Below, in pieces: positions 16,696 through 26,088 of a stretch of 64,000 bases of DNA (position 1 is its first letter; every line of letters starts with the position of its first letter). The DNA is taken from contig NZ_CP049256.1 in NCBI RefSeq assembly GCF_011046485.1, positions 3,224,001-3,288,000 on the forward strand, written 5' to 3'. The position numbers and the translations under genes were made by a program. The stretch comes from Microbacterium sp. 4R-513. GTDB taxonomy: Bacteria > Actinomycetota > Actinomycetes > Actinomycetales > Microbacteriaceae. Under the pieces are notes generated by a model. That model saw nothing but the letters and a program-made list of their open reading frames with translations. It was not told where the DNA came from and made no database searches.

Positions 16696-18606
16696 GTGCG
16701 TTTCGTGTGGGCCGTCGCGGCATTCGTGCTCGCGGCCGTGATGATCGGGGCGGGAATCGCTCAGCGTACGGTCTTCCAGGGACCGAAGACTCAGACGACC
16801 GCCATCTCGGTCGAAGAGGACGCTCCGTACACCCTCATCGACGGGTCCGTCCTCAATGCGATGCCCGGCGCCCAGACCCTCCGCGCGACGGGGGACGGCA
16901 CGATCTTCGCCGCCTACGGCCGCACGGCCGACATGAAGGCCTGGCTGTCTGACACGACCTACAACGTCGTCACCCTCGACGGCGACGGCGTCCCCGAGGC
17001 CGAGCTCGTCGAGCCGGCCGTGGCGGACGACACCGCGACAGAGGGGACGGATGCCGCTTCCCCCGACGCGACTGCTCCCGCCGACCCGGCCGCGGGCGAC
17101 GCGGCTGCCACCGGAGAAGCTGCCGCTGCGGATGACGCCGCCGGCGATGCCACTGCCGGCGAGGGCTCCGGCCGCAGCCCGATCGGCTCGGACCTCTGGC
17201 TCGACGAGTTCCAGCAGGACGACCTTCTGGTGGCGCCCCTGCAGCTCCCCGACACGATGAGCGTCCTGATCGCGACGGATGGCACGCAGCCCGCGCCGAG
17301 CGCCCTCTCCATCTCCTGGCCGATCGAGAACTCGACGCCCTGGGCGGGCCCGCTCATCGTCGGCGGCGGCATCCTGATGGCTCTCGGGATCTTCCTGTAC
17401 ATCCTCGGCATCCGTCACGTCCGCCGCTCGCGCGGCCCGCGCCGCAAGGGCCTGCCGCTGCCCGTCACCGAACCGATCGATCTGGCCGTCGCCGGCGCGG
17501 ACAAGGGCGTCATCAGCTCGGGCAAGCCGACGCGCCGTGCCCTCGCCGGCGGAGGCAAGCGCGCCTTCATCCTCATCCCCGCCGTCGCCGTCTCGGCGCT
17601 CCTGTTCACGGGCTGCTCCTCGGACGCCTGGCCCGACCTGGCCGGTACGCCCACCCCGAGCCCCACCGAGTCGGTCATCGTCCCCGAAGGCCAGCAGGCA
17701 CCGGCCGTCACCGAGTCGCAGGCCGAGCGCATCCTCTCGCGCATCGCGGCGACGGTCGCCGACGCCGACGCCAACCTCGATGCGACGCTCGCAGCTACGC
17801 GCCTGGACGGCGCGATGCTCGCTGAGCGCTCCACGAACTACAAGCTCCGCAGCGCTATCGCCGACTTCAAGTCGCCCCCTGCGATTCCGACGAAGCCGGT
17901 GTTCCCGCTCCTGCCGCAGGCGAAGGACGAGTGGCCGCGCACCGTCATGGCCGTCGTTGCCGACAAGGACAACAAGACCGCCAACATCATGATGATGACG
18001 CAGCAGGACGCGTGGTCGGATTACAAGCTCAGCTACATGTCGAGCCTCGAGGCCGAGACGACGCTGCCCGACCTCGCACCGCCGTACATCGGAGCCACGG
18101 GGGTGGCGCCCGACTCGCCGTTCCTCGTGATGCAGCCCGATCAGGTCGCGGCCGCCTATGCCGACATCCTCAACAAGGGCGAGGACAGCGAGTTCTACGG
18201 CATGTTCGACGAGGCGGGCGACCAGTTCCGCGCGGGTGTGCTCGCCGACCGCCAGAAGCGGCTGGACGAGTTCAACGCGACGGGGGCGCAGACCGGCAGC
18301 CTCACGTTCGAATCGGCCGCGGGGACCGATGCCCCTCTGGCGCTCGCTACGCTGGAGAGCGGCGCGATCGTCGCCGTGAGCCTCACCGAGACCGACACCG
18401 TCAAGCCCACCAACGCGGACGCCGTCATCAAGGTCGGCGACAACCCGACCGTGAAGACGCTCGCGGGGGTGGACCAGTCCGCCACGGGGTTCACGACGAC
18501 GTGGAGCGACCAGCTGTTCTTCTACGTCCCGAGCCAGGGCTCGACCGAGAAGATCCAGCTGCTCGGCTACGCCTCCGACATCCTCGACGCGAAGGTGATC
18601 AAGTGA
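16696..18606 (+). CDS. Multi-pass membrane protein with internal lipobox-like Cys, function unknown
   Basis: 636 residues. Helix 1 at about 3-22; an outside segment with an Ala/Asp-rich stretch (about 103-155); helix 2 at about 218-238 followed by a strongly basic loop (RHVRRSRGPRRKG); a third hydrophobic segment at about 289-304 that ends in LLFTGCSS with Cys307, like a lipoprotein signal in the middle of the chain. The C-terminal 330 residues are hydrophilic. I recall relatives labelled glycosyltransferase, but no GT motif (DxD or similar core) is evident. GTG start follows GAAGG. Its stop overlaps the thioredoxin GTG. Confidence 0.7.
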   Translation: MRFVWAVAAFVLAAVMIGAGIAQRTVFQGPKTQTTAISVEEDAPYTLIDGSVLNAMPGAQTLRATGDGTIFAAYGRTADMKAWLSDTTYNVVTLDGDGVPEAELVEPAVADDTATEGTDAASPDATAPADPAAGDAAATGEAAAADDAAGDATAGEGSGRSPIGSDLWLDEFQQDDLLVAPLQLPDTMSVLIATDGTQPAPSALSISWPIENSTPWAGPLIVGGGILMALGIFLYILGIRHVRRSRGPRRKGLPLPVTEPIDLAVAGADKGVISSGKPTRRALAGGGKRAFILIPAVAVSALLFTGCSSDAWPDLAGTPTPSPTESVIVPEGQQAPAVTESQAERILSRIAATVADADANLDATLAATRLDGAMLAERSTNYKLRSAIADFKSPPAIPTKPVFPLLPQAKDEWPRTVMAVVADKDNKTANIMMMTQQDAWSDYKLSYMSSLEAETTLPDLAPPYIGATGVAPDSPFLVMQPDQVAAAYADILNKGEDSEFYGMFDEAGDQFRAGVLADRQKRLDEFNATGAQTGSLTFESAAGTDAPLALATLESGAIVAVSLTETDTVKPTNADAVIKVGDNPTVKTLAGVDQSATGFTTTWSDQLFFYVPSQGSTEKIQLLGYASDILDAKVIK

Positions 18607-19557
18607 CCGATCCGGCTCCCGGCGCCGTCCTGCGCGGCGCAGTCGACCTGTCCGCTCTCCGCAACCGCCCTGCCGCCCCCGCGCAGGCTCCGGATGGCGC
18701 CGCGCCCGCGGGCGGTGAGCCCGTGGGTTCCGTGCCGTCGCTCGTCATGGACGTGACCGACGAGACGTTCGGCGAGGCACTCGAGCTCTCGCGCACCGTC
18801 CCGGTCGTCGTAGACCTGTGGGCTGAGTGGTGCGGGCCGTGCAAGCAGCTCAGCCCCATCCTCGAGCGGGTCGTCAAAGAGCTCGACGGTCGCCTCGTGC
18901 TGGCGAAGGTGGATGTCGATGCCAACCCCCAGCTCTCGCAGGCGTTCCGCGCCCAGTCGATCCCGATGGTGGTCGCGCTCGTCGGCGGTCAGCCCGTCCC
19001 GCTCTTCACCGGTGCGGTCCCGGAGCAACAGGTGCGCGAGGTCTTCGCGCAGCTCCTGCAGGTCGCCGCGCAGAACGGCGTGAGCGGGCGTCTCGCGGTG
19101 ACCGCCGGCGACGACGAGCCGTCTGAGCCCGTCGAGCCGCCCCTGCCGCCGCTGCACGCCGAGGCGTTCGAGGCCATCGAGGCGGGCGACTACGCCCGAG
19201 CGATCGCCGCGTATGAGAAGGCGCTCGCCGAGAACCCGCGCGACGCAGAGGCCCGCGCGGGGCTGGGACAGGTCCGCCTCCTCGACCGCATCGACGGAGC
19301 CGACCTGCAGACGGCTCGTGCCGCTGCCGCCGCTTCGCCGACGGACGTCGAGGCGCAGTTCCTCGTGGCCGACCTCGACCTCGCGGGCGGCCACGTCGAA
19401 GACGCCTTCGAGCGTCTGCTCGACCTCTTCGCCGCGCTGCCGACCGACGAGCGCGCCCCCCGTCCGGGAGCGCCTGCTCGAGCTCTTCGGGGTCGTGGGC
19501 GACGCCGACGCCCGCGTCGTGCGCGCCCGGGGCCGCCTGGCCTCGCTGCTCTTCTGA
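18603..19557 (+). CDS. Thioredoxin-TPR co-chaperone-like protein (CnoX/YbbN type), with +1 frameshift
   Basis: GTG start overlaps the upstream stop (GTGA). The N-terminal 45 residues are a Pro/Ala linker, then a thioredoxin domain with an intact WCGPC active site (about residues 77-81), then TPR-like helices (AIEAGDYARAIAAYEKAL). After DERAP the frame breaks in a six-C run at 19456-19461; removing one C continues VRERLLELFG and ends ARGRLASLLF at 19557, giving 317 residues. E. coli CnoX protects proteins from oxidative aggregation, and actinobacterial homologues share this layout. Confidence 0.8.
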
Positions 19558-19610
19558 TCGGCTCACGGATACGGTCAATCCCCGGCCAGACGGCGCATCG
19601 CCCCTTGCCT

Positions 19611-19654
19611 CGACGAAGGGGGACGGATGCCGCGGCATCCGTCCCCCTTCGTCG
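19611..19654. terminator. 44-bp perfect palindrome, bidirectional terminator
   Basis: Arms of 22 bp (CGACGAAGGGGGACGGATGC plus CG, and the exact complement) meet with no spacer between 19632 and 19633. It lies between two convergent genes, the thioredoxin and glgB, so it can terminate both transcripts. There is no T tract on either side. Confidence 0.8.
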
Positions 19655-19670
19655 TGAAGTCTCTGCGCTC

Positions 19671-21851
19671 TCAGCCTCGCGTCGGCGAGGGGATGTGCGC
19701 TTCCGGGTCGTGCCGGAGGTAGAGCACCCCGAGGGGCGGCAGGATCATCGTCGCGCGCTTGTCGTCGTTCGCATTCACGACGCCGAGGTTCCCGACGCCC
19801 GATCCGCCGTACTCGCTCGCATCGGTGTTGAGCACCTCGTGCCAGACGCCTGTCTCGGGCATGTCGAGCTCGAAGTCGTAGACGGGGACGCCCGAGAAGT
19901 TCGCGACGACGACCACCGTGTTGCCGTGCCAGTCGCGCCGTGAGAACGCGATCACGTTGGGGTTCCACGTCGGCGCGCCGAGACGCGAGAACGCCGCGCC
20001 GTCGCTGTCACGGGCCCACAGCGCGGAGTGCGCGCGATAGACGCGGTTGAGCACGCCGACGAAGGAGTGCAGCTGGGCGTGGGAGGGCTGGTCGAGAAGC
20101 CACCAGTCCAGCGCGCGCGACTCGGACCACTCCGACATCTGGCCGAACTCCTGGCCCATGAACAGGAGCTGCTTGCCGGGGTGGCCCCACATATACGCGA
20201 GGTACGCGCGCATGTTCGCGAGCTTCTGCCAGTGGTCGCCCGGCATCCGTCCGAAGAGGCTGCCCTTGCCGTGCACGACCTCGTCGTGGCTGATCGGCAG
20301 GATGTAGTTCTCGCTGAAGGCGTAGACGAACGAGAACGACAGCTCGCCCTCGTGGTGCGCCCGGTACATCGGGTCGCGCTTGATGTACTGGAGCGAGTCG
20401 TTCATCCAGCCCATGTTCCACTTGAACCCGAACCCGAGTCCCGCGCGGCTCGTCGGCGCGGTGACGCCCGGGAAGCTCGTGGACTCCTCGGCGATCATCG
20501 CGATGCCGGGATAGCGCTTGTACGCCGTCGCGTTGACCTCCTGCAGGAACGAGATCGCCTCGAGGTTCTCCCGTCCGCCGTGCACGTTCGGAACCCACTC
20601 GCCCTCTTCGCGCGAGTAGTCGAGGTACAGCATCGACGCGACCGCATCGACCCGGAGACCGTCGACGTGGAACTCCTCGAGCCAGTAGAGGGCGTTCGCG
20701 ACGAGGAAGTTGCGCACCTCGCGGCGTCCGTAGTCGAAGATGTACGTGCCCCAGTCCTTGTGCTCGCCGCGGCGGGGATCCGGATGCTCGTACAGCGCCT
20801 CGCCGTCGAAGCGGGCGAGGGCGAAGGAGTCCTTGGGGAAGTGCCCGGGGACCCAGTCCATGATCACGCCGATGTCGGCCTGATGCAGGCGGTCGATCAG
20901 GTACTTGAGATCGTCGGGGTGTCCGAAGCGGCTCGTCGGCGCGTAGTAGCCCGTGACCTGGTAGCCCCAGGAGCCGCCGAAGGGGTGCTCCGCGAGCGGC
21001 ATGAACTCGACGTGCGTGAAGCCCTGTGCGGTCACGTACTCGATGAGCTGGTCCGCGGCATCCCGGTATCCGAGACCCGGTCGCCACGACCCGAAGTGCA
21101 GCTCGTAGATCGAGATGGGCTGCGACACCTGCTGCGTCTTGGCCCGGCGCGTCATCCAGTCCCCGTCGCCCCAGGAGTACGAGCTCTGGACGACGACGGA
21201 TGCCGTGGCCGGCGGCACCTCAGCGAAACGCGCGACGGGGTCGGCCTTGGTGATCCAGTCGCCGCGACGCGTGAGGATCTGGAACTTGTAGGTCGCACCG
21301 GGGCCGAGGGCGGGGACGAACAGCTCCCACACACCGCTGGACCCCATGGAGCGCATCGAGTGGCCCTGGCCGTCCCAGCTGTTGAAGTCGCCGACGACGC
21401 GGACCGCGCGCGCATTCGGCGCCCAGACCGCGAACGAGGTGCCCCACGTGCTCTCGTGCTCGCGCACGTGCGCGCCGAGCACGTTCCACAGCTGCTCGTG
21501 ACGACCCTCATGGATGAGGTGGATGTCGAGCTCGCCCAGGACCGGCGCGTGACGGTAGGGGTCATCCGCGATGTAGTCGGGCGCGCCGTCGTACGTCGTC
21601 ACGAGGTGGTACGAGCCGGGGTCGCCCGACCGCGCGCCCTCCCAGATGCCGTTGCGGATGTGCTCCAGCGGCACCTCCGTGCCGTCGGTGAAGACCGCCG
21701 TCACGCTGCGGGCGAGGGGGCGGCGCGCGCGCACGACCCACTCCTTTGCCCCCTGGCCGTCTACGCCCGCGTGGATCCCGAGCACGGAGTGCGGATCGTG
21801 GTACGAGCCGGTCGCGACGGTGTCGAGGATCTGATCGTCGATCTGGGTCAT
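19671..21851 (-). CDS. glgB: 1,4-alpha-glucan branching enzyme
   Basis: 726 residues, GH13 family. N-terminal carbohydrate-binding beta domain (VWAPNARAVRVVGDFN), then a catalytic barrel with PLAEHPFGGSWGYQ, the nucleophile Asp in GLRVDAVASM, acid/base Glu in MIAEEST and the His-Asp of PISHDEVVHG. Makes alpha-1,6 branches in glycogen-like glucan. ATG at 21851 overlaps the glgE stop (ATGA), so glgE and glgB are coupled. In the GlgE pathway GlgB acts on the linear chains made by its partner. Confidence 0.96.
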   Translation of the reverse strand: MTQIDDQILDTVATGSYHDPHSVLGIHAGVDGQGAKEWVVRARRPLARSVTAVFTDGTEVPLEHIRNGIWEGARSGDPGSYHLVTTYDGAPDYIADDPYRHAPVLGELDIHLIHEGRHEQLWNVLGAHVREHESTWGTSFAVWAPNARAVRVVGDFNSWDGQGHSMRSMGSSGVWELFVPALGPGATYKFQILTRRGDWITKADPVARFAEVPPATASVVVQSSYSWGDGDWMTRRAKTQQVSQPISIYELHFGSWRPGLGYRDAADQLIEYVTAQGFTHVEFMPLAEHPFGGSWGYQVTGYYAPTSRFGHPDDLKYLIDRLHQADIGVIMDWVPGHFPKDSFALARFDGEALYEHPDPRRGEHKDWGTYIFDYGRREVRNFLVANALYWLEEFHVDGLRVDAVASMLYLDYSREEGEWVPNVHGGRENLEAISFLQEVNATAYKRYPGIAMIAEESTSFPGVTAPTSRAGLGFGFKWNMGWMNDSLQYIKRDPMYRAHHEGELSFSFVYAFSENYILPISHDEVVHGKGSLFGRMPGDHWQKLANMRAYLAYMWGHPGKQLLFMGQEFGQMSEWSESRALDWWLLDQPSHAQLHSFVGVLNRVYRAHSALWARDSDGAAFSRLGAPTWNPNVIAFSRRDWHGNTVVVVANFSGVPVYDFELDMPETGVWHEVLNTDASEYGGSGVGNLGVVNANDDKRATMILPPLGVLYLRHDPEAHIPSPTRG

Positions 21852-23932
21852 CGCGACTCCTTCACGTGCAGGATGTGGACGGGCTCATGGAATGCGTCGA
21901 GCCGGACGAAGTCGTGATCGGACCACGTCCACTGCTGCCCCGTGAGGAGTTCTTCGACCTCGAACGGCTCGCCGGGTTCGACGCCCCAGATCCGTGTGTC
22001 GAGGTGGATCATCGTCTGGCGGACAGAGTGCGGATCGACGTTCACGACGACGATGATCGTGTCGTTGCGACCGGTCGGCGACAGCGCCGCGTCGAGGTGC
22101 TTCGAGTAGACGAGGATCGCGTCGTCGTCGCTCCAGTGCGCGCTGAAGTTCCGCAGCTGACGGAGCGCCGGGTGCTCGCGGCGGATTTCGTTGAGCTTGG
22201 TGAGGAAGGGCGCGAGGGAGTCCCCGGATTCCTCGGCGGCAGCCCAGTCGCGGAGCTTGTACTCGTACTTCTCGTTGTCGATGTTCTCTTCGGAGCCCGG
22301 GCGTGCGACGTTCTCGTAGAGCTCGTAGCCGGCGTACACGCCGTACAGCGGGGCTGCGGTCGCCGCGATGGCGGCACGGATCTTGTACCCGGGTCGTCCG
22401 CCGAACTGCAGGAACTCCGTGAGGATGTCGGGCGTGTTGACGAAGAGATTGGGGCGCATGAAGTCGGCCGTTTCGCTCGAGACGGCGCCGAGGAACTCCT
22501 CGAGCTCCTCCTTGGTGTTGCGCCACGTGAAGTACGAGTAGCTCTGCTGGAAACCGGCCATGGCGAGGCCCTGCATCGGGGCAGGACGCGTGAAGGCCTC
22601 GGCGAGGAACACGACGTCGGGGTCCTCCGCATTGACGGTCGCGATGAGCCACTCCCAGAACTGCAGGGGCTTCGTGTGCGGGTTGTCGACGCGGAAGATC
22701 TTGACGCCCTGCGCGACCCAGTGCCGCACGATGCGCAGCACTTCGGCCTTGATGCCCTCGGGGTCGTTGTCGAAGTTGACCGGGTAGATGTCCTGGTACT
22801 TCTTCGGCGGGTTCTCGGCGTAGGCGATCGAGCCGTCGGGCAACGTGGTGAACCACTCCGGGTGCTCGGTCACCCAGGGGTGGTCGGGAGCCGCCTGGAG
22901 CGCGAGGTCGAGCGCGACCTCGATGCCCTCGGCCTGGGCCGAGCGCACGAACGCGCGGAAGTCGGCGAGCGAGCCGAGGTCGGGGTGGACGGTGTCGTGT
23001 CCGCCCTCGGCGGCGCCGATCGCCCACGGTGAGCCGGGGTCGCCGGGCTGGGGGTCGAGTGTGTTGTTGCGGCCCTTGCGGTTGAGGCGTCCGATCGGAT
23101 GGATGGGCGGCAGGTAGAGCACCTCGAAGCCCATCGCCGCGACGGCGGGGAGCCGCTTGGCGGCCGTCCGGAACGTGCCGCTCTTGACTGTGCCGTCCTT
23201 GAGGAGCCGGGCCCCCTCCGACCGCGGGAAGAACTCGTACCAGGCGCCCACGCCGGCGCGCTCGCGCTCGACGAGCAGCTCCTGCGTGTCACCGACCGTC
23301 ACGAGGGACGCCAGCGGCCGCGCGGCGAAGAACTCGGCGATGACCGGGTCGCGGACGATCTCGAGAGCGGCGTCGTCGTCGACGGATGCCTCGCGCAGGC
23401 GGGCCGCGGCATCCGTCAGCGTCCGCTTCTCGGCCGCGGGGCGACCGCGTTCGCGTGCGGCTCGCTCGAAGAGGCGCGCGCCCATCTCGCGCATGAGCGG
23501 TGCGTCGACACCGGCCGCGATCTTGACCTCGGCGGCGTGCTCCCATGTGGCGAACTCATCGGCGAAGCCCTCGAAGCGGAAACGCCACACGCCCTGCTCG
23601 AGCGGTGCGACGAGCGTCGCCCAGCGGTCGAAGCCGTCGTCGAGGGGACGGAGGCGGTGCAGGGACTCGTCACCGGACGGCGAGAACAGCCGCACGTGGA
23701 CTCCGATGCGGTCATGCCCCTCGCGGAATGCCGTCGTTCGGAACGGCACGACCTCGCCCACGTAGGCCTTGGGGCGGAAGCGTCCCCCCGGCGTGGAGGG
23801 GGAGGGGAGCGCGAGCGGGATGCGCCCCGTGAGGGTTGTCGAGTCCTTCTGCCACGAAGTGGCGGGCCGGAGCGGAAGGGCGGATCCACTCCGCCACGGA
23901 CGGGGTTGCGCGGCGCGCTTCGACGTGACCAC
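21848..23932 (-). CDS. glgE: Alpha-1,4-glucan:maltose-1-phosphate maltosyltransferase
   Basis: 694 residues, GH13_3. Extends alpha-glucan with maltose-1-phosphate. Signature blocks are LYLPPIHPIGRLNRKGRNN, FRVDNPHTKPLQFWEWLI (nucleophile Asp) and VFLAEAFTRP (acid Glu), with an N-terminal beta domain of about 200 residues. GTG at 23932 has a minus-strand TAGGTT exactly six bases upstream, so a leaderless start is likely. TreS and the maltokinase that supply maltose-1-phosphate are not in the window. Confidence 0.95.
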   Translation of the reverse strand: MVTSKRAAQPRPWRSGSALPLRPATSWQKDSTTLTGRIPLALPSPSTPGGRFRPKAYVGEVVPFRTTAFREGHDRIGVHVRLFSPSGDESLHRLRPLDDGFDRWATLVAPLEQGVWRFRFEGFADEFATWEHAAEVKIAAGVDAPLMREMGARLFERAARERGRPAAEKRTLTDAAARLREASVDDDAALEIVRDPVIAEFFAARPLASLVTVGDTQELLVERERAGVGAWYEFFPRSEGARLLKDGTVKSGTFRTAAKRLPAVAAMGFEVLYLPPIHPIGRLNRKGRNNTLDPQPGDPGSPWAIGAAEGGHDTVHPDLGSLADFRAFVRSAQAEGIEVALDLALQAAPDHPWVTEHPEWFTTLPDGSIAYAENPPKKYQDIYPVNFDNDPEGIKAEVLRIVRHWVAQGVKIFRVDNPHTKPLQFWEWLIATVNAEDPDVVFLAEAFTRPAPMQGLAMAGFQQSYSYFTWRNTKEELEEFLGAVSSETADFMRPNLFVNTPDILTEFLQFGGRPGYKIRAAIAATAAPLYGVYAGYELYENVARPGSEENIDNEKYEYKLRDWAAAEESGDSLAPFLTKLNEIRREHPALRQLRNFSAHWSDDDAILVYSKHLDAALSPTGRNDTIIVVVNVDPHSVRQTMIHLDTRIWGVEPGEPFEVEELLTGQQWTWSDHDFVRLDAFHEPVHILHVKESR

Positions 23933-23938
23933 GTTCCG

Positions 23939-23944
23939 AACCTA
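23939..23944 (-). promoter_or_regulatory. -10 element of a leaderless glgE promoter
   Basis: TAGGTT on the minus strand, six bases before the glgE GTG at 23932. Confidence 0.5.
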
Positions 23945-23997
23945 CCGTGACCCCAAGGACCAGCACAGCGAGCCTTGACAGATCGGAAGAGGGCGTA

Positions 23998-26082
23998 TCA
24001 TTCCGCGCGGAACAGGTGCATCGACGTGCCCGGGAGGGCCACGATCTCGCCTGGCAGATAGCCCCGCTCGGTCTCGCCGGGCGTCTCCTCAGCGCTCGAC
24101 CACAGCGAGACGTACCGCGTCACGCCTTCGATCTCGGGCAGCGTCACGTCGATCGGGCGCTCGGTTCCGTGGACCATCAGAAGGATGCGGTTGAACTCCT
24201 CGACCTCGGGCGTGGAGGTCGCGACGTACTGGAGCGTGCGGTGCGCGGGGTTGGTCCATCGCTCGATCGACATGGTCTCGCCATGCTCGTCGTACCACTC
24301 CATGACGGATGCCGAGGGCGTGCGCTGATCGGGCCGGGCGAAGCGGCTGGGGCGCAGCGCGGGGTTCGCCTGGCGGAGCCGGATGAGCCGCTGCACGTGC
24401 GCGAAGAGGTCCTTCTGCCAGGGGGCGTGGTCCCACGGCATCCACGTCAGAGGGGAGTCGTGGCAGTAGGCGTTGTTGTTGCCTCGCTGCGTGCGGCCGA
24501 ATTCGTCGCCCGCGGTGATCATCGGGACGCCCGCCGAGAGCAGCAGAGTCCCCATCAGGTTGCGCATTGCCCTGCGGCGCGTGGCGAGGATCGTCTCGTC
24601 GTCGGTCGGTCCCTCTGCGCCGTGGTTGAAGGAGCGGTTGGTGTCGGCGCCGTCGCGGTTCTGCTCGCCGTTGCCCATGTTGTGCTTGACGTCGTACGAC
24701 ACGAGGTCCCGAAGCGTGAAGCCGTCGTGAGCCGTCACGAAATTGATGCTCGCGAGCGGGCCGCGCTCGGCGCTGAAGGTGTTCGCAGAGCCGGCGAGGC
24801 GCGTCGCGAACCCGCCGATCCCCACCGGAGGAGTCGAGGCCCGTCGGGCGTAGTCGATGTCGCTCAGCCAGAAGTTGCGGACGCGATCGCGGTAGCGGTC
24901 GTTCCACTCGTGCCAGCCGGGGCCGAAGTTCCCGGTCTGCCAGCCGCCCATGCCCACATCCCACGGCTCCGCGATCTTCTTGACACCGGCGAGCTGAGGG
25001 TCCTCCTGGATCGCGCGCAGCAGCGGGTGGTCGGGGGTGAAGGCGTGCGAGGCATCCCGCCCCAACGTCGTGGCGAGATCGAACCGGAAGCCGTCGATCT
25101 GCACGTCATTCGCCCAGTACCGCAGCGAGTCGAGCACCAGGCGGGCCGCGGCATCTGTCGACGTGTCGACCGAATTGCCGCAGCCGGTCACGTCGATGTA
25201 GGCGCCATCCGGGTGCTGGCGGTAGTAGCGGCGGTTGTCGATGCCGCGCAGGCTCGTCCGCGGTCCGCCGATCTCTGCCTCTGAGGTGTGGTTGTAGACG
25301 ACGTCGAGGACGACCTCGAGGCCCGCTTCGTGCAGGAGCCTGACCATGCCCTTGAACTCCCGGAGCACTCCCTCGGGACCCTGTGCGCGGCTCGCGTCGG
25401 TCGCGTACGGCGCGTGCGGGGCGAAGAAGTTGACCGAGTTGTAGCCCCAGTAGTTCGCCAGGTGATGCTGCAGCAGTCGGGGCTCGGTGGTGAAGGCGTG
25501 CACGGGAAGCAGCTCGATCGTCGTGACGCCGAGCGACAGGAAGTGCTCGATCATCGCGGGATGCGCCAGCCCGGCGTACGTCCCGTGCAGGGCCGGTGGG
25601 ACGCCGGGATGCCGCTTGGAGAGCCCCTTGACGTGCCCCTCGTAGATGATCGTGCGGTCGAGCGGCACGGCCGGCTTGGGAACGCCGCCCCAGTCGAAGG
25701 CGCCGTCCACGACGGCGGACCGCCAATCCCCGTAGCCGCCCGACACCAGTCCCTTGGCGTAGGGATCGATCAGGAGCGTGCGCGGATTGAACATGTTCCC
25801 CGCACCCGGCGGACCCTGGACGCGCAGGGCATAGCGGGCGCCCGGGTGAAGGAGCGGGGTCGTCACCTCCCACACTCCGCGGCCCACCGGGTCGAGCGAC
25901 TCGGTGTGCGTGATCCAGTCGAGGTCCGTGTCATCGAAGAGCACGAGCTCGACGCCGTCGGCGCTGTCGGACCACACGCGGAGCCGTCCGCCGGCGGGCG
26001 TGAGCGTCACCCCCATCCCGTCGAGTGCTTCACTGAGAAGGCCGGGTGAGGTCGTGATTGCGAGGGAGTCCGTGGAGGACAT
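23998..26082 (-). CDS. glgX: Glycogen debranching enzyme GlgX
   Basis: 694 residues, GH13_11 isoamylase type. Hydrolyses alpha-1,6 branches. N-terminal CBM48-like domain, then LLPVHAFTTEP, NYWGYNSVNFFAP, nucleophile Asp in FRFDLATTLG, Glu in IAEPWDVG and TAHDGFTL. The in-frame start further upstream (26238) adds only shadow residues; ATG 26082 has TACTCT seven bases before it. Separated from glgE by 65 bases that hold a separate glgE promoter. Together with glgE and glgB it covers synthesis, branching and debranching of storage glucan. Confidence 0.94.
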   Translation of the reverse strand: MSSTDSLAITTSPGLLSEALDGMGVTLTPAGGRLRVWSDSADGVELVLFDDTDLDWITHTESLDPVGRGVWEVTTPLLHPGARYALRVQGPPGAGNMFNPRTLLIDPYAKGLVSGGYGDWRSAVVDGAFDWGGVPKPAVPLDRTIIYEGHVKGLSKRHPGVPPALHGTYAGLAHPAMIEHFLSLGVTTIELLPVHAFTTEPRLLQHHLANYWGYNSVNFFAPHAPYATDASRAQGPEGVLREFKGMVRLLHEAGLEVVLDVVYNHTSEAEIGGPRTSLRGIDNRRYYRQHPDGAYIDVTGCGNSVDTSTDAAARLVLDSLRYWANDVQIDGFRFDLATTLGRDASHAFTPDHPLLRAIQEDPQLAGVKKIAEPWDVGMGGWQTGNFGPGWHEWNDRYRDRVRNFWLSDIDYARRASTPPVGIGGFATRLAGSANTFSAERGPLASINFVTAHDGFTLRDLVSYDVKHNMGNGEQNRDGADTNRSFNHGAEGPTDDETILATRRRAMRNLMGTLLLSAGVPMITAGDEFGRTQRGNNNAYCHDSPLTWMPWDHAPWQKDLFAHVQRLIRLRQANPALRPSRFARPDQRTPSASVMEWYDEHGETMSIERWTNPAHRTLQYVATSTPEVEEFNRILLMVHGTERPIDVTLPEIEGVTRYVSLWSSAEETPGETERGYLPGEIVALPGTSMHLFRAE

Positions 26083-26088
26083 GCGATC

